From Coffea arabica (Eukaryota; Streptophyta; Magnoliopsida; Gentianales; Rubiaceae): a DNA stretch of 64,000 nucleotides. Position 1 is the stretch's first letter; the number at the start of each line of letters is the position of its first letter. Positions 43,735 to 54,164 of the stretch are shown in pieces. Made by a program: the position numbers and the translations under genes. Where the stretch lies: positions 16,066,501 to 16,130,500 of the forward strand of contig NC_092323.1 in the NCBI RefSeq assembly GCF_036785885.1. Reading direction: 5' to 3'. A model generated the notes under the pieces. It was not told the DNA's origin. It worked only from the letters and a program-made list of their open reading frames with translations, and did not search any database.

Positions 43735-44670
43735 AAGAAGAGTACACAAACACCAAAATTTGATAATGGTCATTGCTCTATCTACCAAATTGTCAAGATA
43801 TCAAGAAAGACCATATATCGAGCACTAGTGATCAAAATCCGAGAAGCATCCCCCCAGTTAGCCTCTAAACTGCAAACTCCTTCAATTTCCAAATTAGCTA
43901 ATCTAAGAAGAAGGAATGACGCATAACACTTATCAGCAAACAATTCAAATATTAACCAAAGCCTCCATATTCAGTCCATAAATGGGCAAGCTGACCTCTA
44001 ACATACTACATAACCTGCACTTTTCTGTTTTTTTTTCATTTTTTCATCTTTTTTTTCAATAACAATAACAATAACACAAAAAGACTTAGTCTCTAGCCGT
44101 TGGAGCCTTTTGATGCGAACTCCAACATTTTTAGATGAAGGAGCCCGGTTACTCAGCTCTCACCGCTATACGACCACGTACTCATAAAAAGTACCACCTT
44201 TTGACGCGAGAATCAACACTTTTAGGTGCAGATTTCCGGTTACTCAGTAACAACTATTAGCGGAGTACAATCAAGCTTATTCACAGCCAAACAACGTAAA
44301 AACGCAAAATAACAACACCAAAATCCAAGCATAGGAGCAGCTCGCCTCATTATTGCCAAACATGGAGAACTGGAGTCAATATCGGACCAGTTCACATTAA
44401 AACGCCAACAGTCATTCCCTATGCCTAGAAAAGTTAATCAAAGAAATCAAAAGAGTCAAGCAGTCCGATATTCACCAAGGAGATATCTTGGGCTCAACCA
44501 CATTAACCCGATACATTTTTATTTTAAAAACTTGGCAAAAGTAGAATTAGAGTCAATAAACCAACATCCAATTTTTGGCATTCACATGAGAGATAAGCAC
44601 CAAGAAGAAAGAAAGAAAATGAGCAACTAGAAATAAAACTAAAAATTAAAAACACTAGCACCCCATTAGA
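43735..44670 (-). other. Element B 3' non-coding region
   Basis: Contains the paired GGTTACTCAG/GGAGCCCGG block (44,100-44,260) that corresponds to the two GAGTAACCGGG copies in element A (33,653-33,760). No supported ORF; the frames at 43,717-44,706 are by-products. Confidence 0.6.
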
Positions 44671-44709
44671 CCCCTCCCCCACACCTATAGGACACATTGT
44701 CCCCAATGT
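44671..44709 (-). other. Internal PPT-like motif with hairpin, element B
   Basis: CCCCTCCCCCACACCTATAG followed by ACATTG..CAATGT (44,694-44,709). It corresponds to 33,198-33,232 in element A. Confidence 0.6.
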
Positions 44710-45890
44710 GACAAATAAATGACAAAAGTGGGAGAGAGAGCAACCAAACTTCCCTGAAGCCGGGTCAAAGTGGTGGGCGAGGTGGAAATGGAGGAGCGAA
44801 ACCCGTATGAAGCAGAAACTACGCCAAATTCTGCGCCATGCCAGCTACATTGGCGTCGATGTTGACCCAAAGTAACAACAGCCCCAACTCACAGTCGAAA
44901 GTAAACTCAGTCCAACTAGAGTTTCAACAAATGTCCCCAGAAATTTCACCAATTGCCAGAGCAAAGCAAAGCAGTAGTAAAGCAGTAGCCTCAAGTATTA
45001 ACCCAGTCACAAGAAAGATTCGAAACTTCCAAAGAGAGGCAACAGAGGACTAGATTTCCAAGGAACAAAGCAAGTAAAGGGGCCTTAGGTGGAATTCAGT
45101 TCACTGAAGTCAACAATCAATCCAGGGAATAAATCAATCCGGATAGGAGGCAGAGGCTCCACCAGTACCACGTCGGGCGGCGGACAGAGCAGCGGGCAGC
45201 GGTCAGCGTGCGTCCGTGGCTTTGGGAGGCAGCGGTGGCGTGGTCTCGCGCTAGGGCCTCTGGGTCTCGGCCAAGGAAGAACGGCGGCGCAGGGCTGGTC
45301 GTTTTGCTGGAGGTACGAGGAGAGAGAGAGATGATGGACAGTAGCTCGCGACCCACAGGTGGAGGGTGGCGGCGGCGGTCGTCCTGCTGCGGGCGACGCG
45401 TGCGGGGTCAGTCGCGACTGCGCGAGTGACCGAGAGGGAGAGAGAAATGCAAGAGAGGTCTACGGTGGTGGGGGGGAAGTGAGACGCGCACGGGGGCGGC
45501 GACAGCTGGCGCGGGCGTGGCTGGCCGAAACGGCGACATGCGGTGGTGAGATCGAGGAAGAGGGTGGCGCGCGGTGGAGGTGGAGATGGCGATGGAGCAC
45601 GAAGCTTCGGGTGTCAGACAGGAGAAAAGGGGAGAAGAAAGAAAAAAGAAAGAAGAAGAAGAAGAAAGAAAGAAAAAAAGAAAGAAAAGAAAAGAAGAAG
45701 GAAAGAAATTTTTTTTTTTTTCGTGCTCCCTTTAAGCCACGGTGAGAAGAAAGGAAAATTTTTTTTGCGTATTAGAAGATATTTCTTTCCCCCCTTTTTT
45801 TTATTTAAAAATTCTTTTTTTTATTAGTTTCTCTTTTTTTTTTGATTTTTTTTTAAAATTTTAAACCTTTTTTTTTTAAATCCTTACCTG
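44710..45890 (-). other. GC-rich block and purine tract of element B
   Basis: GC-rich, CpG-rich text at about 45,140-45,610 and a purine tract (minus-strand CT tract) at 45,612-45,705, then T/A runs. It parallels 31,360-32,020 of element A. The long frames here on both strands are low in complexity and are not called. Confidence 0.55.
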
Positions 45891-46215
45891 TCCCGCAAAC
45901 GTGACGCAGGTACGTCATGAAGGCAAGAACCCCTTTTGACGATTCTGATCGTGAGCTTTCCGTTCGTCATGACGCGGGCACGTCAAGAGGACAAGAGAGC
46001 TCTCTGACCGTGAGCTCTTCCTGCGACATGACGCGGGCGCGCCGAGTCAGATAGACACCTACAACTCACCAAAAACGAAAATTGAAATCCGAAATCAGTC
46101 AAATTCATGGAAAACATATTTAAACTATCACACGAAATCAAACAAACAATTAAAAGAAACAATTGGGCTGCCTCCCAACGAGCGCCTTTCTTTAATGTCT
46201 TTGGCTAGACATTGA
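45891..46215 (-). other. Conserved post-gag block, element B
   Basis: Includes repeated CATGACGCGGGC/GACGCGGGCACGTC units (45,900-46,040) and the hairpin CCAATTGGGCTGCCTCCCAA-type stem (46,163-46,178), followed by GAGCGCCTTTCTTTAATGTC. Same order as in element A. Confidence 0.7.
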
Positions 46216-46225
46216 ACACCACTCT

Positions 46226-48715
46226 TCAATCTGGGTGTAACTCAATTTTCCTGGAAATCGGTGGCCCTCCTCCAGGATCCAAATAGCCTTTGAGTGCAGC
46301 CTTCTTTCTTAATTTTCTACTCCTTTTCACCTCATACAGTGCTTTCATCCCCTTATACTTGTTCTCAGTAAGTTTGAATTTATCCCTACAAGCAAACTCA
46401 GAAAATTCTTGCAAAGAGGAATTAATAGCATGAATAGCAAACACAGGGTGAGAGTTAACAGGATGTTCCATTGTATCGAAAATATTAAAGTGGACTAGTT
46501 CTCCGTCAAATTCCATGGACAATGTACCCTTATTAACGTCAATTTTTGTCTGTGCTGTGCTCAAAAAGGGTCTACCTATTAGCAAAGGTGAGGGGTCAGG
46601 GGAATGATCATCATCCATGTCAAGTAAATAAAAGTCAACCGGGAATATCAATTCATTAACTTTAACCAGCACATCCTCGACCAACCCATCAGGGTATGCA
46701 TTTGTTCGGTCAACTAATTGAATTATTATCTCGATTTCTTTTAATGGACCGAGATTCAGAGAAGCATACATAGATTTTGGCATTACGTTGATCGATGCTC
46801 CTAAGTCCAGCAAGATATTTCTAATCAGAGTATTACCTATCTTGCATGGGACAGTAAACCTACCTGGATCCCCACACTTTTGTGGTAGTTTTCTTTGGAG
46901 AACTGCTGACACATTCTCCCCAACAATAACTCTTTCATCTCCCCTCAGCCTCCTTCGATTGACACATAGGTCCCTCAGAAATTTTGCATATTTCGACACT
47001 TGCTTGATGGCGTCTAGTAGGGGGATATTGATCTCTACCTTGCGAAACACCTCCAGGATCTCTTTCTCCTTGTCCTGCTTCTTCGATTTTTCCAACCTGC
47101 AAGGAAATGGAGGGGGATTAGTTTTAACTGTAATTATTGGGTCTGGAAGTACCTTTAGATCTGCACCATTGCTATCCTCCCTCTCAAGTTCATTTTCGAT
47201 CTTTTCCTCATCCTTATCCTTAGGGATCATAGGTTCAGGCACCTGAATTTCCTTCCCGCTCCTTAAAGTCATTGCGCTTACGTTCTTCAGGTTCAGTTCA
47301 GGTTGGGATGGCAATCTTCCATTTACTTGGGACTCCAAAAGGTTGATTTTTGTGGCCATTTGACTCATCTGATTTCTTATTGCCTGCATTTCGGAGTCCG
47401 TCCTTTGCTGATTTTGCGTAATGGTTGCTTCCGTCCTTTGCTGATTTTGTGTAATGGTTGCCATCATCTGTTTCATCATCTCCTCCAAAGATGGACCAGA
47501 GCTTGGGGGCGGAGGTGGTCGGGGTTGGTATTGCTGCTGGTACCCTGGTTGCTTATTTAGTACGAAATTGGACTGCCTGTTCCCTCCATAACTGAGGTTG
47601 GGGTGGTCCCTCCAACCAGGATTGTAGGTGTTCGAATATGGGTCACATTGATTCCTTGGCGCGGGCGCGTAACCAGCCATGTTCACTTGCTCCACATTTT
47701 CTTCTTGAATCATTGGGCACATGTCTGTTGAATGACCCATACCAGGGCAAATCCCGCACGCCTTGGCCTGAGATGCATTTCCTACAGCCAGTTGCCTAAC
47801 AAACGAGGTCAACTCAGTTAGCTGCTGTTGGATAGAGGATGTCTCTACCTCATTCACCTTGCGTATTGGGACATCCTCCCTCGTACCGAATTGTTGTGAA
47901 TTCTCTGCCATCCCCTCTATTAACTCTCTTGCTTCCCGAGGGGTTTTGTTCACCAGTGCCCCTCCACTTGCAGCATCAATTATGCTCCTGTCTCTGAAAA
48001 GGAGCCCCTCATAAAAATACTGTATGAGCAACTGCTCGCTTATCTGGTGCTGGGAGCACTTATGACACAACTTCTTGAATCGCTCCCGGTACTCATAGAG
48101 TGACTCCCCTGGGTGCTGCTTAATCCCGCAAATTTCTTTCCTTAGACTTGCAGCCCTGGATGCAGGAAAATATTTCTCTAGAAATTTTCTCTGCAACTGA
48201 TCCCACGTGATAATGCTACCTGGTGGCAGGTAGTATAACCAGTCCTTTGCAGAGTCTTTCAATGAGAAAGGGAATGCCCGCATTTTTATTTGCTCTTCTG
48301 AGATTCCCGGGGGCTTCATACTGTTGCACACGACATCAAATTCCTGCAGATGCTTATACGGCTCTTCACCTGGTAAACCGTGAAAAGAGGGTAAAACCTG
48401 AATCAGACCAAATTTTAGTTCAAATGGAGTGTTATCATTTAAGGTGGGGAAGGTAATGCATAGAGACTGCTGATTTAAATTAGGGGCAGCCAACTCCCTT
48501 AATGTTCGTGTATTAGCCATGGTTCCTTCCTCCTGGTCAAAGTCACTTGAAGTGTCACCAAACGAATCTGTTGGGTCAACTCCTAGCTCAGGTCTCTGAG
48601 ATGCAGCACAGGAGTGCTCCTCTCTGAGCTGTCTGATTTTCTTTCTCGTTCTACGCGCGGTCTTCTCTACCTCAGGGTCAAAAATTAAATCACCTGTACG
48701 AGAAGATCGAGGCAT
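46226..48715 (-). CDS. Element B gag-protease polyprotein
   Basis: The product has 829 residues and begins at the ATG at 48,715. An N-terminal basic region is followed by a retrotransposon gag capsid-type domain (about 90-250), a zinc knuckle C-x2-C-x4-H-x4-C (about 319-332), a Gln-rich linker with a repeated ATITQNQQRT-like unit, an MTLRSGKE motif, and an aspartic protease with active-site DLGAS near residue 636 and the ILLIGRPFL-type C-terminal motif. Downstream pol domains are absent: the frame ends at 46,226 and then the conserved non-coding block begins. The composition is typical of Athila-type gag-pro. The frame has no stop, so protein could be made. Confidence 0.9.
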   Translation of the reverse strand: MPRSSRTGDLIFDPEVEKTARRTRKKIRQLREEHSCAASQRPELGVDPTDSFGDTSSDFDQEEGTMANTRTLRELAAPNLNQQSLCITFPTLNDNTPFELKFGLIQVLPSFHGLPGEEPYKHLQEFDVVCNSMKPPGISEEQIKMRAFPFSLKDSAKDWLYYLPPGSIITWDQLQRKFLEKYFPASRAASLRKEICGIKQHPGESLYEYRERFKKLCHKCSQHQISEQLLIQYFYEGLLFRDRSIIDAASGGALVNKTPREARELIEGMAENSQQFGTREDVPIRKVNEVETSSIQQQLTELTSFVRQLAVGNASQAKACGICPGMGHSTDMCPMIQEENVEQVNMAGYAPAPRNQCDPYSNTYNPGWRDHPNLSYGGNRQSNFVLNKQPGYQQQYQPRPPPPPSSGPSLEEMMKQMMATITQNQQRTEATITQNQQRTDSEMQAIRNQMSQMATKINLLESQVNGRLPSQPELNLKNVSAMTLRSGKEIQVPEPMIPKDKDEEKIENELEREDSNGADLKVLPDPIITVKTNPPPFPCRLEKSKKQDKEKEILEVFRKVEINIPLLDAIKQVSKYAKFLRDLCVNRRRLRGDERVIVGENVSAVLQRKLPQKCGDPGRFTVPCKIGNTLIRNILLDLGASINVMPKSMYASLNLGPLKEIEIIIQLVDRTNAYPDGLVEDVLVKVNELIFPVDFYLLDMDDDHSPDPSPLLIGRPFLSTAQTKIDVNKGTLSMEFDGELVHFNIFDTMEHPVNSHPVFAIHAINSSLQEFSEFACRDKFKLTENKYKGMKALYEVKRSRKLRKKAALKGYLDPGGGPPISRKIELHPD

Positions 48716-48784
48716 ACACTAGAAGAAAACCAAAAAATTAGGACAGAAAAAAATAAATTTAAAAAGAAACAAATAATAACGCCA

Positions 48785-48803
48785 ATCCCCGGCAACGGCG
48801 CCA
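48785..48803 (-). other. Element B primer-binding site, tRNA-Asp
   Basis: Plus strand ATCCCCGGCAACGGCGCCA, identical to the last 19 nt of tRNA-Asp including CCA. It lies 5 bp from the 5' LTR. The complementarity stops here, unlike the 55 nt in element A. Confidence 0.85.
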
Positions 48804-48808
48804 AAAAT

Positions 48809-50294
48809 TGACAGGTTGTCAGCCTGTTCAATAATAAAAACCTGCTCAACAAAAGTAAATTTCTGTAGATAGTGGTAAGCAGGGTCGAATCCACAAGGAT
48901 TGGGAGTACTTGTTTCTTTTCAAATCCACAGTAACAAAGGGGGGTGTTTTTTATCAGGGGTAAAATTTAAACAATTCAACTAAAAGTAAAATAATAAAAA
49001 TAAAATAGCCAACTAGAAATTAAATAACAATTTACTAAAATCAAATGAGTGATAATTAAGGATCTAGCCAAGAAATAATTTCAGCAATGGTGCACCTAAT
49101 TGATCATTGAAATAAAGGCAATTCCAATTATTTATCAATAAATAGGTTATAACTACCAAACAAGCGATGACAGTTAACTCCTCCTTACTGTGTCGGTGAT
49201 CAAGGTACGCTCGTTAATCACTGCCCTAATTGAGAAATAATCCTAGGTACGCCCGTAGAATTTAATTCCCCAATTGCCTTACGTATTAGAGGAGCCCTAT
49301 TCTAACCAAATAACGCACTACCAGGGTTATTTTAGATTAGCCCGCGTATTCCCCTGACACAAACCCAATCATGCCAGTTATCACTATTTTGAGACAATTA
49401 AACAATTACGGATTTAACGTCCCAATTGACAATAGATTATCCAATTAACTAATTATCCGGATCCAAGACAATCAATCAACTAAATAATCATAAGCACTGT
49501 AACCAGGGAATATGCGAATACCAATAAATAAAAGGAAAAGATTAAATTAAATCGATCTCACAATTTTTAGGCGAACCAGAGCCTTCGTTGCTCCTTGACT
49601 AGAGTAGTGAAATTAGTTCATGATCGATGAACAAAGCCCATACAAAAGTGGAAAGAAAGCAGCGGCCATCTCCCTAATTGAGAAAAGTTCAAACCGTTCA
49701 ATTGGCGAAGGAAAACGTAAAATACAGAAGATGACGAAGTCCTCCAATGGCTCCTGACATGCGTAGGAGGAATCCACTAACAATCAAAAGGAGAAAGTCC
49801 CAAAACAAAAGCTAAGTTAAAGGTCCTAATTGCGCCTGACATACCAAAAGATATAGCTACTATATAGCTAGCCAGGAAAAGTCAACCAAAAACTAAGCTA
49901 AGTTTTCTTTTGCTCCTGCCATGCCCGCAGGAGGTTTCCTACTCAAAGGCCAAAAAGGCAAAAAATAATGCTAAGCTCCGAACTCCCCTTTTATTCTGCA
50001 CAATTTTCCTCTATATAGCCCTGCTCCTTGCGGCGGCTCCTAGGGAAAAGAACCCTTGGCCAAAATGATCGAAAAGGGCTTGTGTCCCTTTTTTTCCAAA
50101 AATGCCCTTCCAAGCCTTCTATTTTATTTCTTTCCCAATGATTGTCAAAATAGCAGTGATTGTGGTATTTTTTATCTACTCCCTGAAATAAGTGCAAATT
50201 ACGAAAAGTGAGTAGAATCCAGCAATTAATCCATATCAGGTCAGGTAATCGGGGAAATTAATAATAAAATAAATAGTAAAATTGCAACCTATCA
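48809..50294 (-). repeat. Element B 5' LTR
   Basis: 1,486 bp, same length as the partner at 42,212. It ends CCTATCA just before the target repeat CTAGA. Confidence 0.92.
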
Positions 50295-51171
50295 CTAGAG
50301 TTCCAATTGTCTCCCCATTCTCGTACTCGCACTGGCAAACTACACAAATTTCAGGTTCTTGATCCACAAGTGTTTGATAATTTCTGATTTTCAGGTGCTC
50401 TGACATGATTGCTTCTGGCAAACCACTATTTTTATTAATCCTGTCTTCTGGGACCAATTGTAGTAGGAACTCAATGATTAGGTCATCAACAGGAATCAAA
50501 GTCCTGATGCTGGCAAGATATCCTTCCTTATTGATGAACTCCAAATCCAATGCACGTAGTGGAGTATCATCTGGTGCAAAGCTCGAGCTCAATCGCAAGT
50601 GCATTTCAGATTCTTGAAGCTGGTTCTCTAGTGGATAGTTCTCCCCTGCATCTAAATCAAGTATGGCAGTCTCACTGTCTAGGGTAAAGGTCAACCGGGA
50701 GAGGTTATCTCGGCCTTGATCAGATTATTGAAGTTGGTTTCCAAGTGGGTAGTTCTCCTTTGCATCCGAATCAAGTATGACAGTCTCATCTTCTGGTGCA
50801 AAGCCGAAATGGGAAAGGATGTCTGGTCCCCGATCAGATTCTTGAAGATGGTTCCGGGGCCATTGGAAGTTCTGTTCTTGATTAAGATAGTAATTATTAT
50901 TCTGATCATAGTACATCGGTTCAGCAGGATGACCGTAGTCGTATTGCAGCGGGCTAGGAAGAAAAAAATCTCGAGAATCATAGCCTAGCTGAATGAATTG
51001 AGGATAAACTGGGAAGCCATAAGCTGACGGAACAGGGTAAAAAGGAGTCTGATCAGGCGGGGGGAGGAAAGCACAGTGTTCGGTGTAAATTCCCATGTTT
51101 CCTTTGCGGATAAGTTTGGTAGTGATGATAATGCTGATGAAGAGCAGGTGAATAGAAATGCTGTTGCTGCA

Positions 51172-51530
51172 TTTTTGTTGGAGAGATTTTTTCAAAAATG
51201 ATACCCTAGTATGAATAATATGAAGCTCACGTTATGAACTCTGATCCTTATATAGGAGTTGCAGAATCTAGATCTGGTTAGGACATGGATTTGATTTCAA
51301 TTTTAGTGGAAAAGTCGAAATCAATTCGTTTAGGAACACAGGTTTTGGAAACTTTCCTTTTCTTCTGATTGCCATCAAAGAAGAAAGCGCGCTTATGAAT
51401 TGCGCTCCCAGCCAACGCTTTTAACTCATCCAACAACACAATGTTAAGAAGGCCAAGATTAGATTGGGCCTCAGGCTGTGATTATGCACTCAAACTCAAA
51501 ATATTCCAAAGAAAAAGAAGTATTTGGCAA
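51172..51530 (-). promoter_or_regulatory. RING copy 2 promoter remnant
   Basis: TATA-like TTATATAGG near 51,246-51,254 and the palindrome AAGCGCGCTT (51,385-51,394), matching the other two RING promoters. A solo LTR begins at 51,531. Confidence 0.6.
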
Positions 51531-52937
51531 TGACAGGTTGTCAGCCTGTGCAATAATAAAATTCTGCTCAAATAAAATACAAATTCTGTATATAGCGGTA
51601 AGCAGAGTCGAATCCACAGGAACTGGGGATAATTTAATTTCTTCTCAAGTTCCAGATATGGGGGGTTTTTGAAAATGAGAGTAACTAAATTACTTGGAAT
51701 AAATTAAAATAAAATAAAATAACTACAACTCAAATAACTAATTATCACAATAAAAATAATAATGGACGAACTCTAGCCAAGAGACAACTTCGGAGATGGT
51801 TCACTTAATTCGATCACAGATGCAAGGATTATTCCAGTTATTATCTGATAAATTAGTTATAGTTGTCATACACACAATAAACAACCAACTCTTCCTCAAT
51901 TTGTCGATAGCCAAGGTACGACCGTTGACTATTTCTCTAATCAGGAAACAACCCAAGGTACGACCATAGAAGTTCAATTCCCTAATTGCATGAATAATTA
52001 GAAGAGTCTAATTCTAATCAATCAACACGCTACGAGGGTCTCTTTAAGTTAGCTTGTCTATCTCCCTGACACAAACCCAATCATGCCAGTTGCCACCAGT
52101 TTAGAATAATTAAATAATTACGGATTTAACTACCCTAATTGGCTTCAGGTTATTGAATTAATCTAGAATCCGGGCCCTGGATAATCGAATAATAAAACAA
52201 CCATATGAACATAAAGCAGAAGATAGACGGATGCCAGTGAATAATGGAAATAAATAAAAACTAATGCGATCTCACAAATTTAGTAGAACCAAGTCCTCCG
52301 TTGTTCCTCGACTAGACAAACTTAGCCACGCCTCATGAGAAAATCTCCAAGTAATTTAGCTGAGGTCCAGGCCATCAAAGGAACCAAGAAAGAATAAAAC
52401 TAAATTATGCTAAAAAACTCTCTAAAACTAGTGATAAAAAACTCTCTGTACGTCCCTTTTCTCTTTTAAAGCCAAAGATACAAATGCTATCTAGTCCCGT
52501 GGTCCCCGCACGAATTGAGAGTCCAATTCCATTTCACAAGCCTCTGTACGTTTCTTTCCAAGAGCCCAAATGACTCATGCTTCTTATCTCCGTGGTCCCC
52601 ACGCAATTGAGAAAAGAGTCCATCCCCTGTAGTCCTCCGTTGTCCTCCTTTTTAGTTTCCTCTTGATAGTCAAAAACTTTAATACTCCAAAACACTCCTA
52701 ATCAGCAAAAAGGAAGCGCAATCCGGTTCCAGTACAACGTGGGCCAGGCTCGTGGAAAATCTCCCACGCTTGGAGTCTTTTTCTCAATATGGTTTCTTCT
52801 TTTTAGCACATTTCAGTTCCATTTCCTGAAATTAAATCCAAATACCAAATATAAGTAAATATTAATAATTAAAACAATATTTGGCAAGGATAAAGGGAAA
52901 ATTAGCAATAAAATTACTAACAATTAGCACCCTATCA
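51531..52937 (-). mobile_element. Solo LTR, diverged Athila-like family
   Basis: Starts TGACAGGTTGTCAGCCTG and ends TAGCACCCTATCA on the plus strand, with homologous interior (AATTCCCTAATTGCAT, GGATCTCACAAAT-like). Flanking 5-mers GGCAA and GCATA do not match. The paralogous stretch near 10,000-10,030 reads, inverted, TTTGGCAATTCTGCATATTT, so about 4 bp of the target (TTCT) are lost where the LTR sits. Confidence 0.8.
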
Positions 52938-54164
52938 GCATATTTGATTAAGCGAAGGAAATGATCATTAGTAGCAAAACCTTAAAAAATATCAAAATTA
53001 CCATTGTTTAAAAATTAAAATGGCTGCGGTGACCAAAATATATAAATACGCTTTTATTTTATTAATTATTACTATTCTAGATATGTAATGGTACGGTATT
53101 CTTTGGACTACAAAATCAAACCAAATTCTAGAGCAAGATTTGATAACTAATAGTCAACAAATTGGAGTTCATTTATCAACAACAGATTTTTTTTTCTTTA
53201 ATTGGCTCTTTCTCTTTCCTTAATTTTTTTCCTTTTTTTGTATTAATTAACTTGTTAGGTAGACCCTTTTATTAATTAGCTCAAGTTTATTGAAATCCCA
53301 TAATAAGGTTTGACTTGGGTCAATATATTATTCTAACTACATTATACTGATGAATGCTTCATGCCCTTTTTTCATATTATTTTCATTTTGGTTTGAGCAG
53401 TAGAATTATGGGTGCAAATGAGTAGCTCGATGCTTGACTTGTGAAAATTTCGACTCGAGCTTGATGACTTGGCTCAATTTGATCTTGTTCAAGTAGTAAA
53501 TCGAATCGAGTTTTAGATTTAAAATGTTTGTTTGCATGTCTAATCAAGCCTAATCAAATATTACTTGTTATTTAATTTTAGTTTTTATTTTCCGTATTAT
53601 TTAATTTTTTATTTGTTAGTTTTTATACTCAATTTTGACTCGACTTGATTACATCCCTATGCAAAATGACGTGTAATGTCATTGTAAGGATGTATTACAG
53701 TGTATTATATAGTGCATTCAATACCAAATTGACAATTTCATATATCTCTAGATGATTTTTTTCAATTTCAAAATATATGATTAAAAAAAGACTTTAGGAA
53801 ATTGACCCGGACAATACAAAATTTTCAATAGTTGTCGAATACTTTGCCTTTCAGCAATGAAGAAATTAAGCTCCATCAAATTTAGCATGCCCAGCCAATT
53901 TGGGCTTCGTGGGCTTAGTTGTCTACAACATAATTGCTGTGGTTCAACGTGGATCTTTCACAGTGGTATCCACTTGAATCTTCGGTGGATAATTCGGTGA
54001 CTATGACATGAATCAAGCAAGTAATATAGTGTCAAATACCATGCACTAGCACATCAGCAGAATAAGCTAAGAAAACACATAAATATTTGTCCAACAATGA
54101 AGTTCATATTTCATAAAATAGATAAGATGTGAAACTAGAAAAATACCAAAACAACAAATTACAA
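52938..54164. other. Upstream RING flank and RLK-C 3' flank
   Basis: The segment 52,938-53,350 parallels the sequence upstream of RING copy 1 (inverted, 9,880-10,010; shared: TAGGTAGACCCTTTTATTAAT against its complement). The segment 53,380-53,660 holds a diverged GAG-rich repeat. The segment 53,690-54,160 is RLK 3' flank and contains the empty site for the solo LTR at 21,832 (53,760-53,790). No gene. Confidence 0.5.

Larger units (their letters stand above)
42212..50294 (-). mobile_element. Element B: non-autonomous Athila-like LTR retrotransposon
   Basis: Minus-strand element with two 1,486-bp LTRs (42,212-43,697 and 48,809-50,294), ends TGACAGG..CCTATCA on the plus strand, and the 5-bp target repeat CTAGA (42,207-42,211 and 50,295-50,299). 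The paralogous RING genes supply the empty site (CATTCTAGAGTTCC). The LTRs differ at roughly 15 positions by eye (about 1%), so it is older than element A. The internal region holds gag-protease but no reverse transcriptase or integrase, and it shares the 3' non-coding blocks of element A. Confidence 0.93.
42106..51171 (-). pseudogene. RING-H2 gene copy 2, split by element B
   Basis: The 3' part (42,106-42,211) and the 5' part (50,295-51,171) are homologous to RING copies 1 and 3. Element B sits in the codons for the RING finger (after GTLE). The 5' part also carries a stop after NQLQ near 50,725 and altered spacing. The LQESD/SFAPED unit appears three times here instead of twice, which points to a tandem duplication. 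The short 3' part reads GTGTGCAAAAAAGG where intact copies have CGTTTGCAAAGAGGG. The gene was therefore damaged before or after the insertion. Confidence 0.88.

Noticed and set aside
42212..46226. A hidden reverse transcriptase in element B
   Set aside because: All frames between the gag-protease stop and the 3' LTR were read for the RT, RNase H and integrase motifs; none was seen, only non-coding blocks and low-complexity frames.
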